DNA of 19,792 bases. Origin: Candidatus Hadersleviella danica (GTDB lineage: Bacteria; Chloroflexota; Anaerolineae; Promineifilales; Promineifilaceae). Numbering within the stretch: the stretch's first letter is position 1; every line of letters starts with the position of its first letter. The stretch spans positions 1-19,792 of the forward strand of contig JADJSZ010000083.1 in the NCBI GenBank assembly GCA_016711405.1. The letters are read 5' to 3'. Positions 7,347 through 13,689 of this stretch are shown in pieces. The translations under genes were made by a program, and so were the position numbers. The notes under the pieces are model-generated. The model saw nothing but the letters and a program-made list of their open reading frames with translations, was not told the DNA's origin and did no database searches.

Positions 7347-8943
7347 ATGACCCACAAACGCATCTTGGCTCTTCTGCTGGGCTTGCTCCTCACCCTGTTG
7401 TTGAGCACGGCCGCTTTCGCCGACACCACCTACACCGTGCAAGCAGGCGACACGCTCTACAGCATTGCCCGCGCCCACAACACGACCGTGGCGGCCATCC
7501 AACAAGCAAACAATTTGGCCAATGTCAGCCTCATCTATCCGGGGCAACAACTCATTATCCCCAGTGGCACCACCCCACCACCCACGACCACCCCACCACC
7601 CACCACCCCGCCGCCTACTTCGAGTGGAACCCATGTGGTCAAGGCGGGGGAGACGCTGAATTCCATCGGCCGACTTTACGGCGTGACCAGTGCCGCCATT
7701 GCCCAACTAAATGGCATTGTGAACCCCAACCTGATTTATGTCGGGCAAAGCCTGCAAATCCCCAGTGGCGGCACCACCCCACCCCCAACGACTCCGCCCC
7801 CGACCACCACACCCCCCACCCAGCGGCACCACCTATACCGTTAAGGCGGGCGACACCTTGAGCAAAATTGCCATGCAATTTGGCGTAACGGTGAACGCGC
7901 TGATGGCCGCCAACAACCTGACCAACGCCAATCTGATTTATGTGGGACAAGTGTTGAACATCCCCGCTGGTGGCACCACGCCGCCGCCCACAGGCGGTGG
8001 CTCCATCCCCTCGGGCTTCCTCTTTGGCGGCCAAACCCAAACCCTCGCCCACCCCGACCAGATGAAGTACGCAGGCATGGGCTGGGTCAAGTTCCAGCAC
8101 AAATGGAGTCCCGGCCAAGGGGCAGATACGGTGGCCAGCATGGTGCAAACAGGCCATCAACAGGGCTTCAAGGTGCTTCTCAGCATCACAGGGGCGCAAA
8201 CTTACCCCTCGAGCATTGATTTCACGGCCTACACCCAATTTTTGGGCGATGTGGCTCGCTTGGGCGACCCACCCGATGCCATCGAAATCTGGAACGAGAT
8301 GAACATTGATTTTGAGTGGCCCGCTGGCCAAATCAGCCCTTCCAGCTATGTGCAAAACATGCTCGCCCCCGGCTACAATGCCATTAAAGCGGCCAACCCC
8401 AATATTATGGTTATCAGCGGGGCACCTGCGCCGACGGGTTTTGACAATGGCACTAATGCGTGGGCAGACAACCGCTACATGGCGGGGATGGCGGCCGCGA
8501 ACGGCTCGCGCTACATGGATTGCATCGGCGTTCATTTCAATGCAGGAACCACCTCGCCCAGTGCCACCTCTGGCTCAGCCGCTAACAGTAGCCACTACAG
8601 TTGGTACTACCCCACGATGGTTAGCACCTATGCCAACGCCTTTGGCGGAGCCAAACCACTCTGCTTCACCGAGTTAGGCTTCCTTTCCAGCGAAGGGTTT
8701 GGCGGGATTCCACCTAATTTCTCGTGGGCACGCAACACGACTGTGGCGCAACACGCCGCATGGTTGGCCGAAGCGTTGCGGCTGGCCACCAATGACAATC
8801 GCATCAAAATGCTCATCGTCTTCAATGTGGATTTCACCCTCTACCAAACAGATGGTGACCCGCAAGCAGGTTATGCCATGCTCCGCCCCAACGGCAGTTG
8901 CCCCGCTTGCGATAGTTTGCGGGGGGTGACAGGCGGCCGATAG
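7347..8943 (+). CDS. Secreted triple-LysM protein with a GH-A-type glycoside-hydrolase-like domain; one apparent frameshift
   Basis: Start at 7347 with AAGGAAA upstream; an in-frame ATG at 7242 would place a non-signal stretch before the clear signal peptide (ILALLLGLLLTLLLSTAAFA, cleavage near 25/26). Three LysM modules follow (YTVQAGDTLYSIA, HVVKAGETLNSIG, YTVKAGDTLSKIA, each ending near LIY.GQ.L.IP), joined by PPPTT linkers. They bind GlcNAc polymers such as peptidoglycan. The C-terminal half, about 310 residues, resembles a TIM-barrel glycosidase of clan GH-A, with IEIWNEMN (candidate acid/base Glu) and LCFTELGF (candidate nucleophile Glu). The frame shifts within a C6 run near 7815; with five C's the gene is exactly 532 codons including the stop, and the third LysM joins cleanly. 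The likely role is cell-wall or extracellular polysaccharide processing. A strong terminator follows. Exact GH family and activity are not known. Confidence 0.85.
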
Positions 8944-8980
8944 CGATTTTGGATGGGGGATTTTTGATTTTGGATTGGCA

Positions 8981-9015
8981 GGGCATTTGCCAGTGGCAAA
9001 TGCCCCGCTTTTTTT
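8981..9015 (+). terminator. Rho-independent terminator of the LysM gene
   Basis: Perfect 11-bp stem GGGCATTTGCC (8981-8991), loop AGT, complement 8995-9005, then CGC and seven T's (9009-9015), starting 38 nt after the stop codon. Confidence 0.93.
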
Positions 9016-9047
9016 GTGGAGGCTCTCTCCCATGCCCTTGGCCTTTA

Positions 9048-9056
9048 TGCTACAAT
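9048..9056 (+). promoter_or_regulatory. Possible extended -10 promoter of the reductase-RNase H unit
   Basis: TGCTACAAT has the TG-N-TACAAT form. No convincing -35 stands 16-18 nt upstream. If used, the leader is about 180 nt and would contain the period-7 repeats at 9122-9191. Confidence 0.35.
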
Positions 9057-9121
9057 CGCCCTTGCGAAGCTCAAGAGAAAAGCACACACACAAGCACCTG
9101 AGCGCGGGCTTAACAAAGTGA

Positions 9122-9191
9122 GTAAAAGGTAAAAAGTAAAAAGGATCGTGCCTGACACGCCTTTACTAATCACTAATCACTAATCACTCAC
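9122..9191. repeat. Two period-7 tandem arrays
   Basis: GTAAAAG, GTAAAAA, GTAAAAA (9122-9142), then after about 22 nt three perfect copies of ACTAATC (9165-9185) followed by ACTCACT-like remains. Both have a 7-nt period with different units. They sit in the spacer before the ferredoxin reductase gene. Confidence 0.8.
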
Positions 9192-9242
9192 TCCCCGCTC
9201 CACTTTTACCCACAGCTTCGCCCCACTTAAGGAGTTGATACG

Positions 9243-10586
9243 ATGAGCGATGTGCAACAAGACGGCCGCGTTGTAGCGGTGGTCGGAGCAGGGCCAGCAG
9301 GAATTTTTGCGGCGGGGGAGTTAGCCCAACAGGGCGTGCGTGTCGTCCTAATCAATCGAGATGTGAAGCCGGGCGGACTGGCCGAATACGGCATTTACCC
9401 CACCAAATACAAAATGAAAGAGGGATTGCGCGACCAATTCCGCAAGGTATTGGAACACCCCAATTTGGCTTACTATGGCAACATCACCATTGGCGAGCAG
9501 GGGGATTTGACGCTGAAAGGGTTGCAGGAGATGGGGTTTTCAGCCGTGCTGATTACGGCCGGGGCACAGGGAACCAAATGGCTCGGCTTGCCCGGCGAAG
9601 GGTTAACGGGGGTCTACCACGCCAAAGATTTGGTCTACCATTACAACAGCTTGCCGCCGTTCAGCGAACGGCCGTTTGCCATTGGCCAGCGGGCGGCCGT
9701 CATTGGCGTGGGCAACGTCATGGCCGATATTGCCCACTGGCTCATCCACGACAAGAAAATTGAGCAAGTAACGGCCGTGGCCCGGCGCGGCCCCGGCGAT
9801 GTCAAATTCACCAAGAAGGAGTTCCAAGGCTTTGCCCGCAATCTGGATGTGACCGCGTTTGAGGCTGAACTGGCGCGGTTACGGCCGATGTTGACGGCCG
9901 CCAACCAAGACGTGGACAAAGCACGGGAGTTCATCCTCTCCGCTCTGCCCAAAGCCGACCCCAGCGATTCCGACACCCGCTTCGGCTTCCGCTTTATGGC
10001 CTCGCCCGTAGCCATGCACGGGGATGCCAACGGGCAGGTGCAAGCGCTGGAGGTGGAAGAAACCGCCTTCACCCTGCGCCCCGATGGGTCGGTGAAGTTG
10101 CAAGGCACGGGGCAAACCCATTTGCTCGAGGTAGACACCGTTGTGTTTGCCATTGGCGACAGTGTGGATGCGCAGTTGGGCTTGCCGCTCGATTATTCGG
10201 GCTTTGCCAAGAACCCACACCCCCAATTCCCCATCGAAGAGGCTTCTTACGAGGCGTATGATGCCCAAAAGGGTGAGGCGTTGCCCGGTATTTTTGTGGC
10301 GGGCTGGTCGCGGGAAGCGAGTTCGGGGTTGGTGGGGGTGGCGCGGAAAGACGGCCGCAATGGGGCACAAGCTGTGCTGAATTATTTGGCCACTCTCCCG
10401 CCCAGTGCCGCGAACACGGCCGAGGCATGGCAAGGCTTTGTAGCGCAATTGTCTCATCCAGTGGTGGAGAAGGCGGACTGGAAGAAGTTGGAAGCGGCCG
10501 AGGCGGAGATTGCCAGCGGCCGTGGTCTGCCCGAGTACAAGTTTGCCAGCAATGCGGAAATGCTGGCCTTGCTTGAGGCGGAATAA
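9243..10586 (+). CDS. Ferredoxin-NADP+ reductase, adrenodoxin-reductase (FprA) type
   Basis: A 447-aa flavoprotein with a good ribosome-binding site (AAGGAG, 8 nt before the ATG). FAD is bound through the N-terminal Rossmann motif VVGAGPAGIFAAGEL (14-28). A second nucleotide-binding fold around 150-165 carries VIGVGNVMADIAHWL, equivalent to the GxGNVALDVAR motif of adrenodoxin reductases. GIYPTKYKMKEGL, YYGNITIGE, LGLPGEGLTGVYHAKDLV, FRFMASP and the C-terminal AGWSREASSGLVGVARKDG all follow the family order, the last contacting FAD and NADPH. The expected role is electron transfer between NADP(H) and a ferredoxin in the cytoplasm. The partner ferredoxin is not in the window. Glutamate synthase small subunits share part of these folds, but the GNVxxDIA and AGW motifs and the absence of an N-terminal Fe-S region favour FprA. 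The stop is one nucleotide before the RNase H start, so the two genes form one unit. Confidence 0.88.
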   Translation: MSDVQQDGRVVAVVGAGPAGIFAAGELAQQGVRVVLINRDVKPGGLAEYGIYPTKYKMKEGLRDQFRKVLEHPNLAYYGNITIGEQGDLTLKGLQEMGFSAVLITAGAQGTKWLGLPGEGLTGVYHAKDLVYHYNSLPPFSERPFAIGQRAAVIGVGNVMADIAHWLIHDKKIEQVTAVARRGPGDVKFTKKEFQGFARNLDVTAFEAELARLRPMLTAANQDVDKAREFILSALPKADPSDSDTRFGFRFMASPVAMHGDANGQVQALEVEETAFTLRPDGSVKLQGTGQTHLLEVDTVVFAIGDSVDAQLGLPLDYSGFAKNPHPQFPIEEASYEAYDAQKGEALPGIFVAGWSREASSGLVGVARKDGRNGAQAVLNYLATLPPSAANTAEAWQGFVAQLSHPVVEKADWKKLEAAEAEIASGRGLPEYKFASNAEMLALLEAE

Positions 10587-10587
10587 C

Positions 10588-11484
10588 ATGGGTGATGAGG
10601 TCACGATTTATAGCGATGGCGGTGCCGACCCCAACCCCGGTTGGGGCGGCTGGGCGGCCGTTTTGTGCTCGGGAACCCGCGAAAAAGAGATTTCGGGTGG
10701 GGTTCCCAACACGACCAACAACCGCATGGAGCTAACGGCCGCTTTGGAGGCGTTACGGGCACTGAAGCGGCCGTGTACCATCCAATTCCACACCGATTCG
10801 CAATATCTCCGCAAAGGGATTACGGAATGGATTGGCAAATGGCAAGCCAACGGCTGGAAGCGGGGCGAAAAAAAGAGCCAATCCGTTGAAAATGTGGATT
10901 TGTGGCAACCGCTCTGGGAAGAGAGCCAGCGGCACACCATTGAGTGGCATTGGGTGAAGGGGCACGCTGGCAACGAGATGAACGAACGGGTGGATCAACT
11001 GGCCACGGCCGCTCGTATCGCCATCACCCCCACCCAAACCATCCCCGATGACCAACTGCTTATCTTTGCCCGCGCCTCTTATTTGGGCAAGCAAGATGTG
11101 GGCGGCTGGGCGGTGGTGACGGTGTTGCCAACGGGGGAGGTGGTGGAAGCCAGCGGCCGTGCTCGGCAAACGACGAACAATCGCATGGAGTTAACGGCCG
11201 TGCTAGAGGGGATTAAGTTGGTTCCCGAGGGGACGGCCGCCCATATTTTCACCGTATCTGATTATGTGTTTCAGGGAGCGACGCAATGGTTGCCGGGCTG
11301 GCGCAAGCGCAACTGGCAAAAAAAGGAGGGGGAGCCTGTGGCCAACGCCGATTTGTGGCAAGCGATAGACCGCGCCATGCGGCAGAGCCGCATCCAATGG
11401 GTGAATGCGAAAAACCAAGCTGTGCCGCATAAAGCACTCGAACGCGCCGCGCACTTGGCGAACACGGCCGCCCAAACGCCCTAA
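10588..11484 (+). CDS. rnhA: Double-domain RNase HI: active N-terminal domain plus a degenerate second RNase H domain
   Basis: A 298-aa protein, twice the usual RNase HI length. Domain 1 (1-145) closely follows classical RNase HI: IYSDGGADPNPGWGGWA with Asp10, NNRMEL with Glu48, TDSQYL with Asp70, the basic loop GITEWIGKWQANGWKRG, and VKGHAGNEMNERVDQLA with His126 and Asp136. All catalytic residues for RNA cleavage in RNA-DNA hybrids are present. Domain 2 (about 155-293) repeats the pattern (GGWAVVT, NNRMEL, DYVFQGATQW, PGWRKRNWQKK, ADLWQAIDRAM), but Asp10 is replaced by Arg162, Asp70 by Val223 and Asp136 by Ala288, and the catalytic His is absent; only Glu201 remains. Domain 2 is probably a non-catalytic binding or structural module. 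The start at 10588 follows the reductase stop after one base, with GAGG 9 nt upstream inside the preceding gene. Confidence 0.93.
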   Translation: MGDEVTIYSDGGADPNPGWGGWAAVLCSGTREKEISGGVPNTTNNRMELTAALEALRALKRPCTIQFHTDSQYLRKGITEWIGKWQANGWKRGEKKSQSVENVDLWQPLWEESQRHTIEWHWVKGHAGNEMNERVDQLATAARIAITPTQTIPDDQLLIFARASYLGKQDVGGWAVVTVLPTGEVVEASGRARQTTNNRMELTAVLEGIKLVPEGTAAHIFTVSDYVFQGATQWLPGWRKRNWQKKEGEPVANADLWQAIDRAMRQSRIQWVNAKNQAVPHKALERAAHLANTAAQTP

Positions 11485-11502
11485 TCTCCCTCCCCTCACA
11501 AC

Positions 11503-11536
11503 AAAAAGCCGAGCTTGGCCTAAACCAAGCTCGGCT
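11503..11536 (-). terminator. Terminator between convergent genes
   Basis: Perfect 12-bp stem (AGCCGAGCTTGG at 11507-11518 and its complement at 11525-11536) with a 6-nt loop. The T-tract is on the minus strand (TTTTT from 11507-11503), so it ends the 85-aa/cNMP transcript. In the plus direction it is followed by AAAATT and would stop the RNase H transcript less well. Confidence 0.85.
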
Positions 11537-11566
11537 AAAATTAAATGGCACAATGCCCGAGAACTT

Positions 11567-11824
11567 TTACTTCACCGAGGCTTTGGCTTTATAAGCGTCT
11601 AACTCATGCGCCTCTAAATCGCGCAAATAGCGACAAGCGGCATGTAAAAAGCCAAAATCGCCCATCGGTGGCATGAGTTCTTCCACGTCGGTGATGACGA
11701 AGAGACGGCCGTCGAAGACGACCTCATCCCCTACCTGCGGCTCATCGTCTACATTGATAATAGCCCCAGCGTGTGTGCCGCCTTCGACTACGTAGCTAAC
11801 TTTGTAATAGATAGCATCTGCCAT
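11567..11824 (-). CDS. Conserved-looking small protein of unknown function
   Basis: An 85-aa acidic protein (MADAIYYKVSYVVEGGTHAG...) that I do not recognise. It has no signal peptide and no membrane segment. The pattern is strand-rich at the start (YYKVSYVVEGG, GAIINVDDEPQVGDEVVFDGRLFVITDV), a small beta-barrel-like layout with two 'VGDEV.F.G..F.I.DV' strands, then a charged helix (FLHAACRYLRDLEAHELDAYKAK). The ribosome-binding site TAGGAG stands 6 nt before the ATG at 11824 and overlaps the stop codon of the upstream cyclic-nucleotide-binding gene, so the two are co-transcribed and probably translationally coupled. It could be a target or partner of the cNMP protein. That rests on position only. 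A terminator follows. Confidence 0.8.
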   Translation of the reverse strand: MADAIYYKVSYVVEGGTHAGAIINVDDEPQVGDEVVFDGRLFVITDVEELMPPMGDFGFLHAACRYLRDLEAHELDAYKAKASVK

Positions 11825-11833
11825 GTCGCACTC

Positions 11834-12265
11834 CTACATTCCTGCCAAATTTCGATGCCGCAGTTTAAAGGCCAAATCGAGAGCCAAGTTCCGCATCACA
11901 ACATAACCGATATTTTTGTTGCCGTTGCACAACTCGTTAAATTGCGCCGATTTTAGCAACTGCAATTGGCAACCATTTTTGCCAGCCCGCCCCGAAGCGG
12001 AGCGATAGCCATGCCCAATGAGTGCCATCTCCCCAAAGACTTGTCCTTCGCCTAAAACAACCAAGACGCGCTCATCATCTAGCCCTTCCACAAACACTTC
12101 GATGGCTCCTTTTTCGACAAAGTAGACATCTTCGCCCGTGGTGTTTTGGCGAACAATGACTTCGCCCGCTTTGCATTTGTGGGCGACACATTGAGCGGCA
12201 ATTTGCCCTAATTCTTCATCATTTAATCCGTTGAAGAGATGAACACGCTTAAACAGTTTCAACAT
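11834..12265 (-). CDS. Stand-alone cyclic-nucleotide-binding domain protein
   Basis: A 143-aa protein consisting of little more than one cNMP-binding domain of the CRP/CAP type, with no DNA-binding helix-turn-helix. The order is MLKLFKRVHLFNGLNDEELGQIA (N-terminal helix common to the family), KAGEVIVRQNTTGEDVYFVEKGAIEVFV, and the phosphate-binding cassette GEMALIGHGYRSASGRA (78-94), which keeps Glu79 and Arg88, the residues that contact the ribose and cyclic phosphate. It therefore probably still binds cAMP or cGMP. The tail (YVVMRNLALDLAFKLRHRN) may be a dimer or partner helix. GGAGG lies 7 nt before the ATG at 12265. It is the first gene of a two-gene unit with the 85-aa protein. Such single-domain proteins act by protein-protein contacts; the partner is unknown. 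Confidence 0.9.
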   Translation of the reverse strand: MLKLFKRVHLFNGLNDEELGQIAAQCVAHKCKAGEVIVRQNTTGEDVYFVEKGAIEVFVEGLDDERVLVVLGEGQVFGEMALIGHGYRSASGRAGKNGCQLQLLKSAQFNELCNGNKNIGYVVMRNLALDLAFKLRHRNLAGM

Positions 12266-12305
12266 TGGTTGGCCTCCATGCCATGAGTGCCGACGAATTA
12301 GGCAT

Positions 12306-12335
12306 ATTTTACTATGAATTTACGCAAAGTGTAAA
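12306..12335 (-). promoter_or_regulatory. Candidate proximal promoter of the cNMP unit
   Basis: Minus strand TTTACA (12335-12330), an 18-nt spacer, then TAAAAT (12311-12306), which gives a leader of about 34 nt to the ATG at 12265. The -35 overlaps a small dyad TTTAC-N7-GTAAA (12319-12335). Confidence 0.45.
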
Positions 12336-12387
12336 TCTGGTAACAGACAATGCACAAGACAAGTTTGGGTTGCTTTGTATAGTTTGT

Positions 12388-12396
12388 ATTATAGCA
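12388..12396 (-). promoter_or_regulatory. Candidate distal extended -10 promoter of the cNMP unit
   Basis: Minus strand TGCTATAAT is a perfect extended -10, but no -35 lies at the normal distance (a TTGACA occurs only 8 nt upstream). It would give a leader of about 115 nt and lies just after the stop codon of the DUF5995-like gene. Confidence 0.35.
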
Positions 12397-12403
12397 TCTT
12401 ATG

Positions 12404-13195
12404 TCAAAATGCCACGTCAGGGATTTTGGGGTTAGATTCTAGAGTGTGGGTAATAGTTCTCGAGAAGACAGGGTGGGAGGACTGGGGACTGGAGACTGAG
12501 GACGGTGATGGGTTTGCGTCCCTTGCCCCTTGTCGGGGGAAGCGTTGAGGGAATGCTGCCGGGCACGGCCGCGGCGTCTCGCCACCTGCGGCCAAGGCGG
12601 TGCGGTCGGGACTGTGCCGCTCCAAAATCAACGCTCCCACCTCATCACGCCAATCGGTGATGGTGCAAAAATCGTCGAGTGGCCCCAACAACACATCCAC
12701 CACCCCCATAAAAGGTGCATGGTGGCGCACCACATCATCCTGCACCACATCCATGGTGCGCTGGATAATTTCGTTGACATGGCAATGGTCTTCGTAGCGG
12801 CGCAGGCGAGCGGCCGTGTCCAAACCCGCCCATTCCCCCTCCAACATATCCACCAAAACAAGCACCAAATCGTAATTGATGTGGGCGTTGATGCCCAGCA
12901 TGAGTTGCTGAACGACCATTACCTCGTTTCGCCGCGCCGCATCGTGGGCCATGCGCCAGACAATTGGAGTATGTTCGGCTTCTTGCTCATAGGCGGTGAG
13001 TGCCTCGAAGTAATAATCGGCAAAGCGGTGCAGGAGCTGGCTGACCCAGATAGGGTCGTGGAACTCGGCCGCGTCCACGGCCGCAAACATGTTGCGGGTC
13101 ATCAGCAGGTAGCAGTTGAGGAAGATGGCACGGCCGTCGGCCGTTTCTTCCCAACTGGTTAGCACGCTTTGCATGTGGGTGGCGACAGGGGACAT
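12404..13195 (-). CDS. DUF5995-like protein; C-terminal tail reads through repeat DNA
   Basis: 263 aa from the ATG at 13195. The core (about 1-190) is helical and carries the pattern I associate with the DUF5995 family: W-R-MAHDAARR (80-89), VVQQLMLGINAHINYDLVLVLVDML (94-118), and a late FCTITDWRDEV segment. The function is unknown; conserved His residues in GINAHINYD and MAHD suggest a possible metal site (inference). There is no signal peptide. The start at 13195 is chosen because a well-formed promoter ends only 25-30 nt upstream, which rules out the longer in-frame extension to 13405. The last 60-70 residues (GGETPRPCPAAF... to PKIPDVAF) are low-complexity and include translation of a GGACTGG-type repeat, so the natural stop may have been lost by a frameshift near 12560-12600. 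Confidence 0.65.
   Translation of the reverse strand: MSPVATHMQSVLTSWEETADGRAIFLNCYLLMTRNMFAAVDAAEFHDPIWVSQLLHRFADYYFEALTAYEQEAEHTPIVWRMAHDAARRNEVMVVQQLMLGINAHINYDLVLVLVDMLEGEWAGLDTAARLRRYEDHCHVNEIIQRTMDVVQDDVVRHHAPFMGVVDVLLGPLDDFCTITDWRDEVGALILERHSPDRTALAAGGETPRPCPAAFPQRFPRQGARDANPSPSSVSSPQSSHPVFSRTITHTLESNPKIPDVAF
12479..12503. repeat. Period-7 array GGACTGG
   Basis: GGACTGG, GGACTGG, AGACTGA, GGAC in succession. It falls inside the called 3' end of the DUF5995-like gene, which suggests that part of the frame is really intergenic DNA. Confidence 0.65.
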
Positions 13196-13226
13196 AGAGA
13201 AATGCACCAAAACAAAAGAAGAAGAG

Positions 13227-13256
13227 AGTATAATCCCAGCCTTCAATAGGTGGCAA
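13227..13256 (-). promoter_or_regulatory. Promoter of the DUF5995-like gene
   Basis: Minus strand TTGCCA (13256-13251), an 18-nt spacer, then TATACT (13232-13227). The predicted transcript starts about 25 nt before the ATG at 13195 and so supports that start. Confidence 0.55.
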
Positions 13257-13349
13257 GGTGGCAATGGGCGCAAGTAATTTTCAAGCACGCTCTTTATTCC
13301 TTGATACAATAAAACTCTGCCAATCATCTCGGCCTTTGGAGAAAAAAGT

Positions 13350-13577
13350 ATGCCTCGTTTCGTCTTTGCCGTGACAATTTGTATCAGTTTATGGGGAGGA
13401 GCCACGGCCGTTTCGGCCGCTACCCCCGCCTATGTAGACCCAACAACAGGGGGAATCCTTTTCCAAGCCCTTGCCGTGGCTTTCACCTTTCTTTCGGGAA
13501 TTATCTACTTCTTCTCCAGCCAAATTAAGCGGGGCGTGGCTCGGCTGTGGCGGCTGTGGCGCGAACGGGGAGAGTAG
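13350..13577 (+). CDS. Small membrane protein with a YVDPTTGG motif
   Basis: A 75-aa protein with GGAG 8 nt before the ATG. Residues 4-24 form a signal or first membrane segment (FVFAVTICISLWGGATAVSAA), then AYVDPTTGG (27-35), a second hydrophobic helix (ILFQALAVAFTFLSGIIYFF, 36-55) and a basic tail (KRGVARLWRLWRERGE) that would stay in the cytoplasm. I recall small proteins of this Y-[IV]-D-P-G/T-T/S-G plus 'LFQ' type next to alkaline-phosphatase-superfamily or cell-envelope genes in several phyla. Here too the next gene downstream is an AP-superfamily enzyme. A scaffold or envelope-assembly role is a guess. It is divergent from the DUF5995-like gene; a TACAAT at 13305-13310 may be its -10. 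Confidence 0.75.
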   Translation: MPRFVFAVTICISLWGGATAVSAATPAYVDPTTGGILFQALAVAFTFLSGIIYFFSSQIKRGVARLWRLWRERGE

Positions 13578-13587
13578 GTGTGGTTAC

Positions 13588-13680
13588 GGGTTATTCGTTA
13601 TTCGTTATTGGGTTATTCGTTTCGTTATTGTGCGCCAATAACCAACCACCCAATAACCAGTAACCAATAACGAATAACCC
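13588..13680. repeat. Hairpin built from GTTATTC heptamers
   Basis: The left arm has GTTATTC, GTTATTC, GTTATTG and, one base on, GTTATTC (13590-13618). The right arm (13636-13680) is the complementary series (CAATAACC, CAATAAC, GAATAACCC). The two fold into a long imperfect stem. It ends 9 nt before the start codon of the phosphodiesterase gene, so any transcript from upstream would carry it in the leader. Confidence 0.8.
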
Positions 13681-13689
13681 TTCTTTCCC

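Noticed and set aside
7105..9191. Regular short repeats as a CRISPR array
   Set aside because: Units are 7 nt, directly adjacent and without spacers, and no cas gene is present.
13196..13405. 70-residue N-terminal extension of the DUF5995-like protein
   Set aside because: It overlaps a well-formed promoter for the gene and the start of the divergent small membrane protein.
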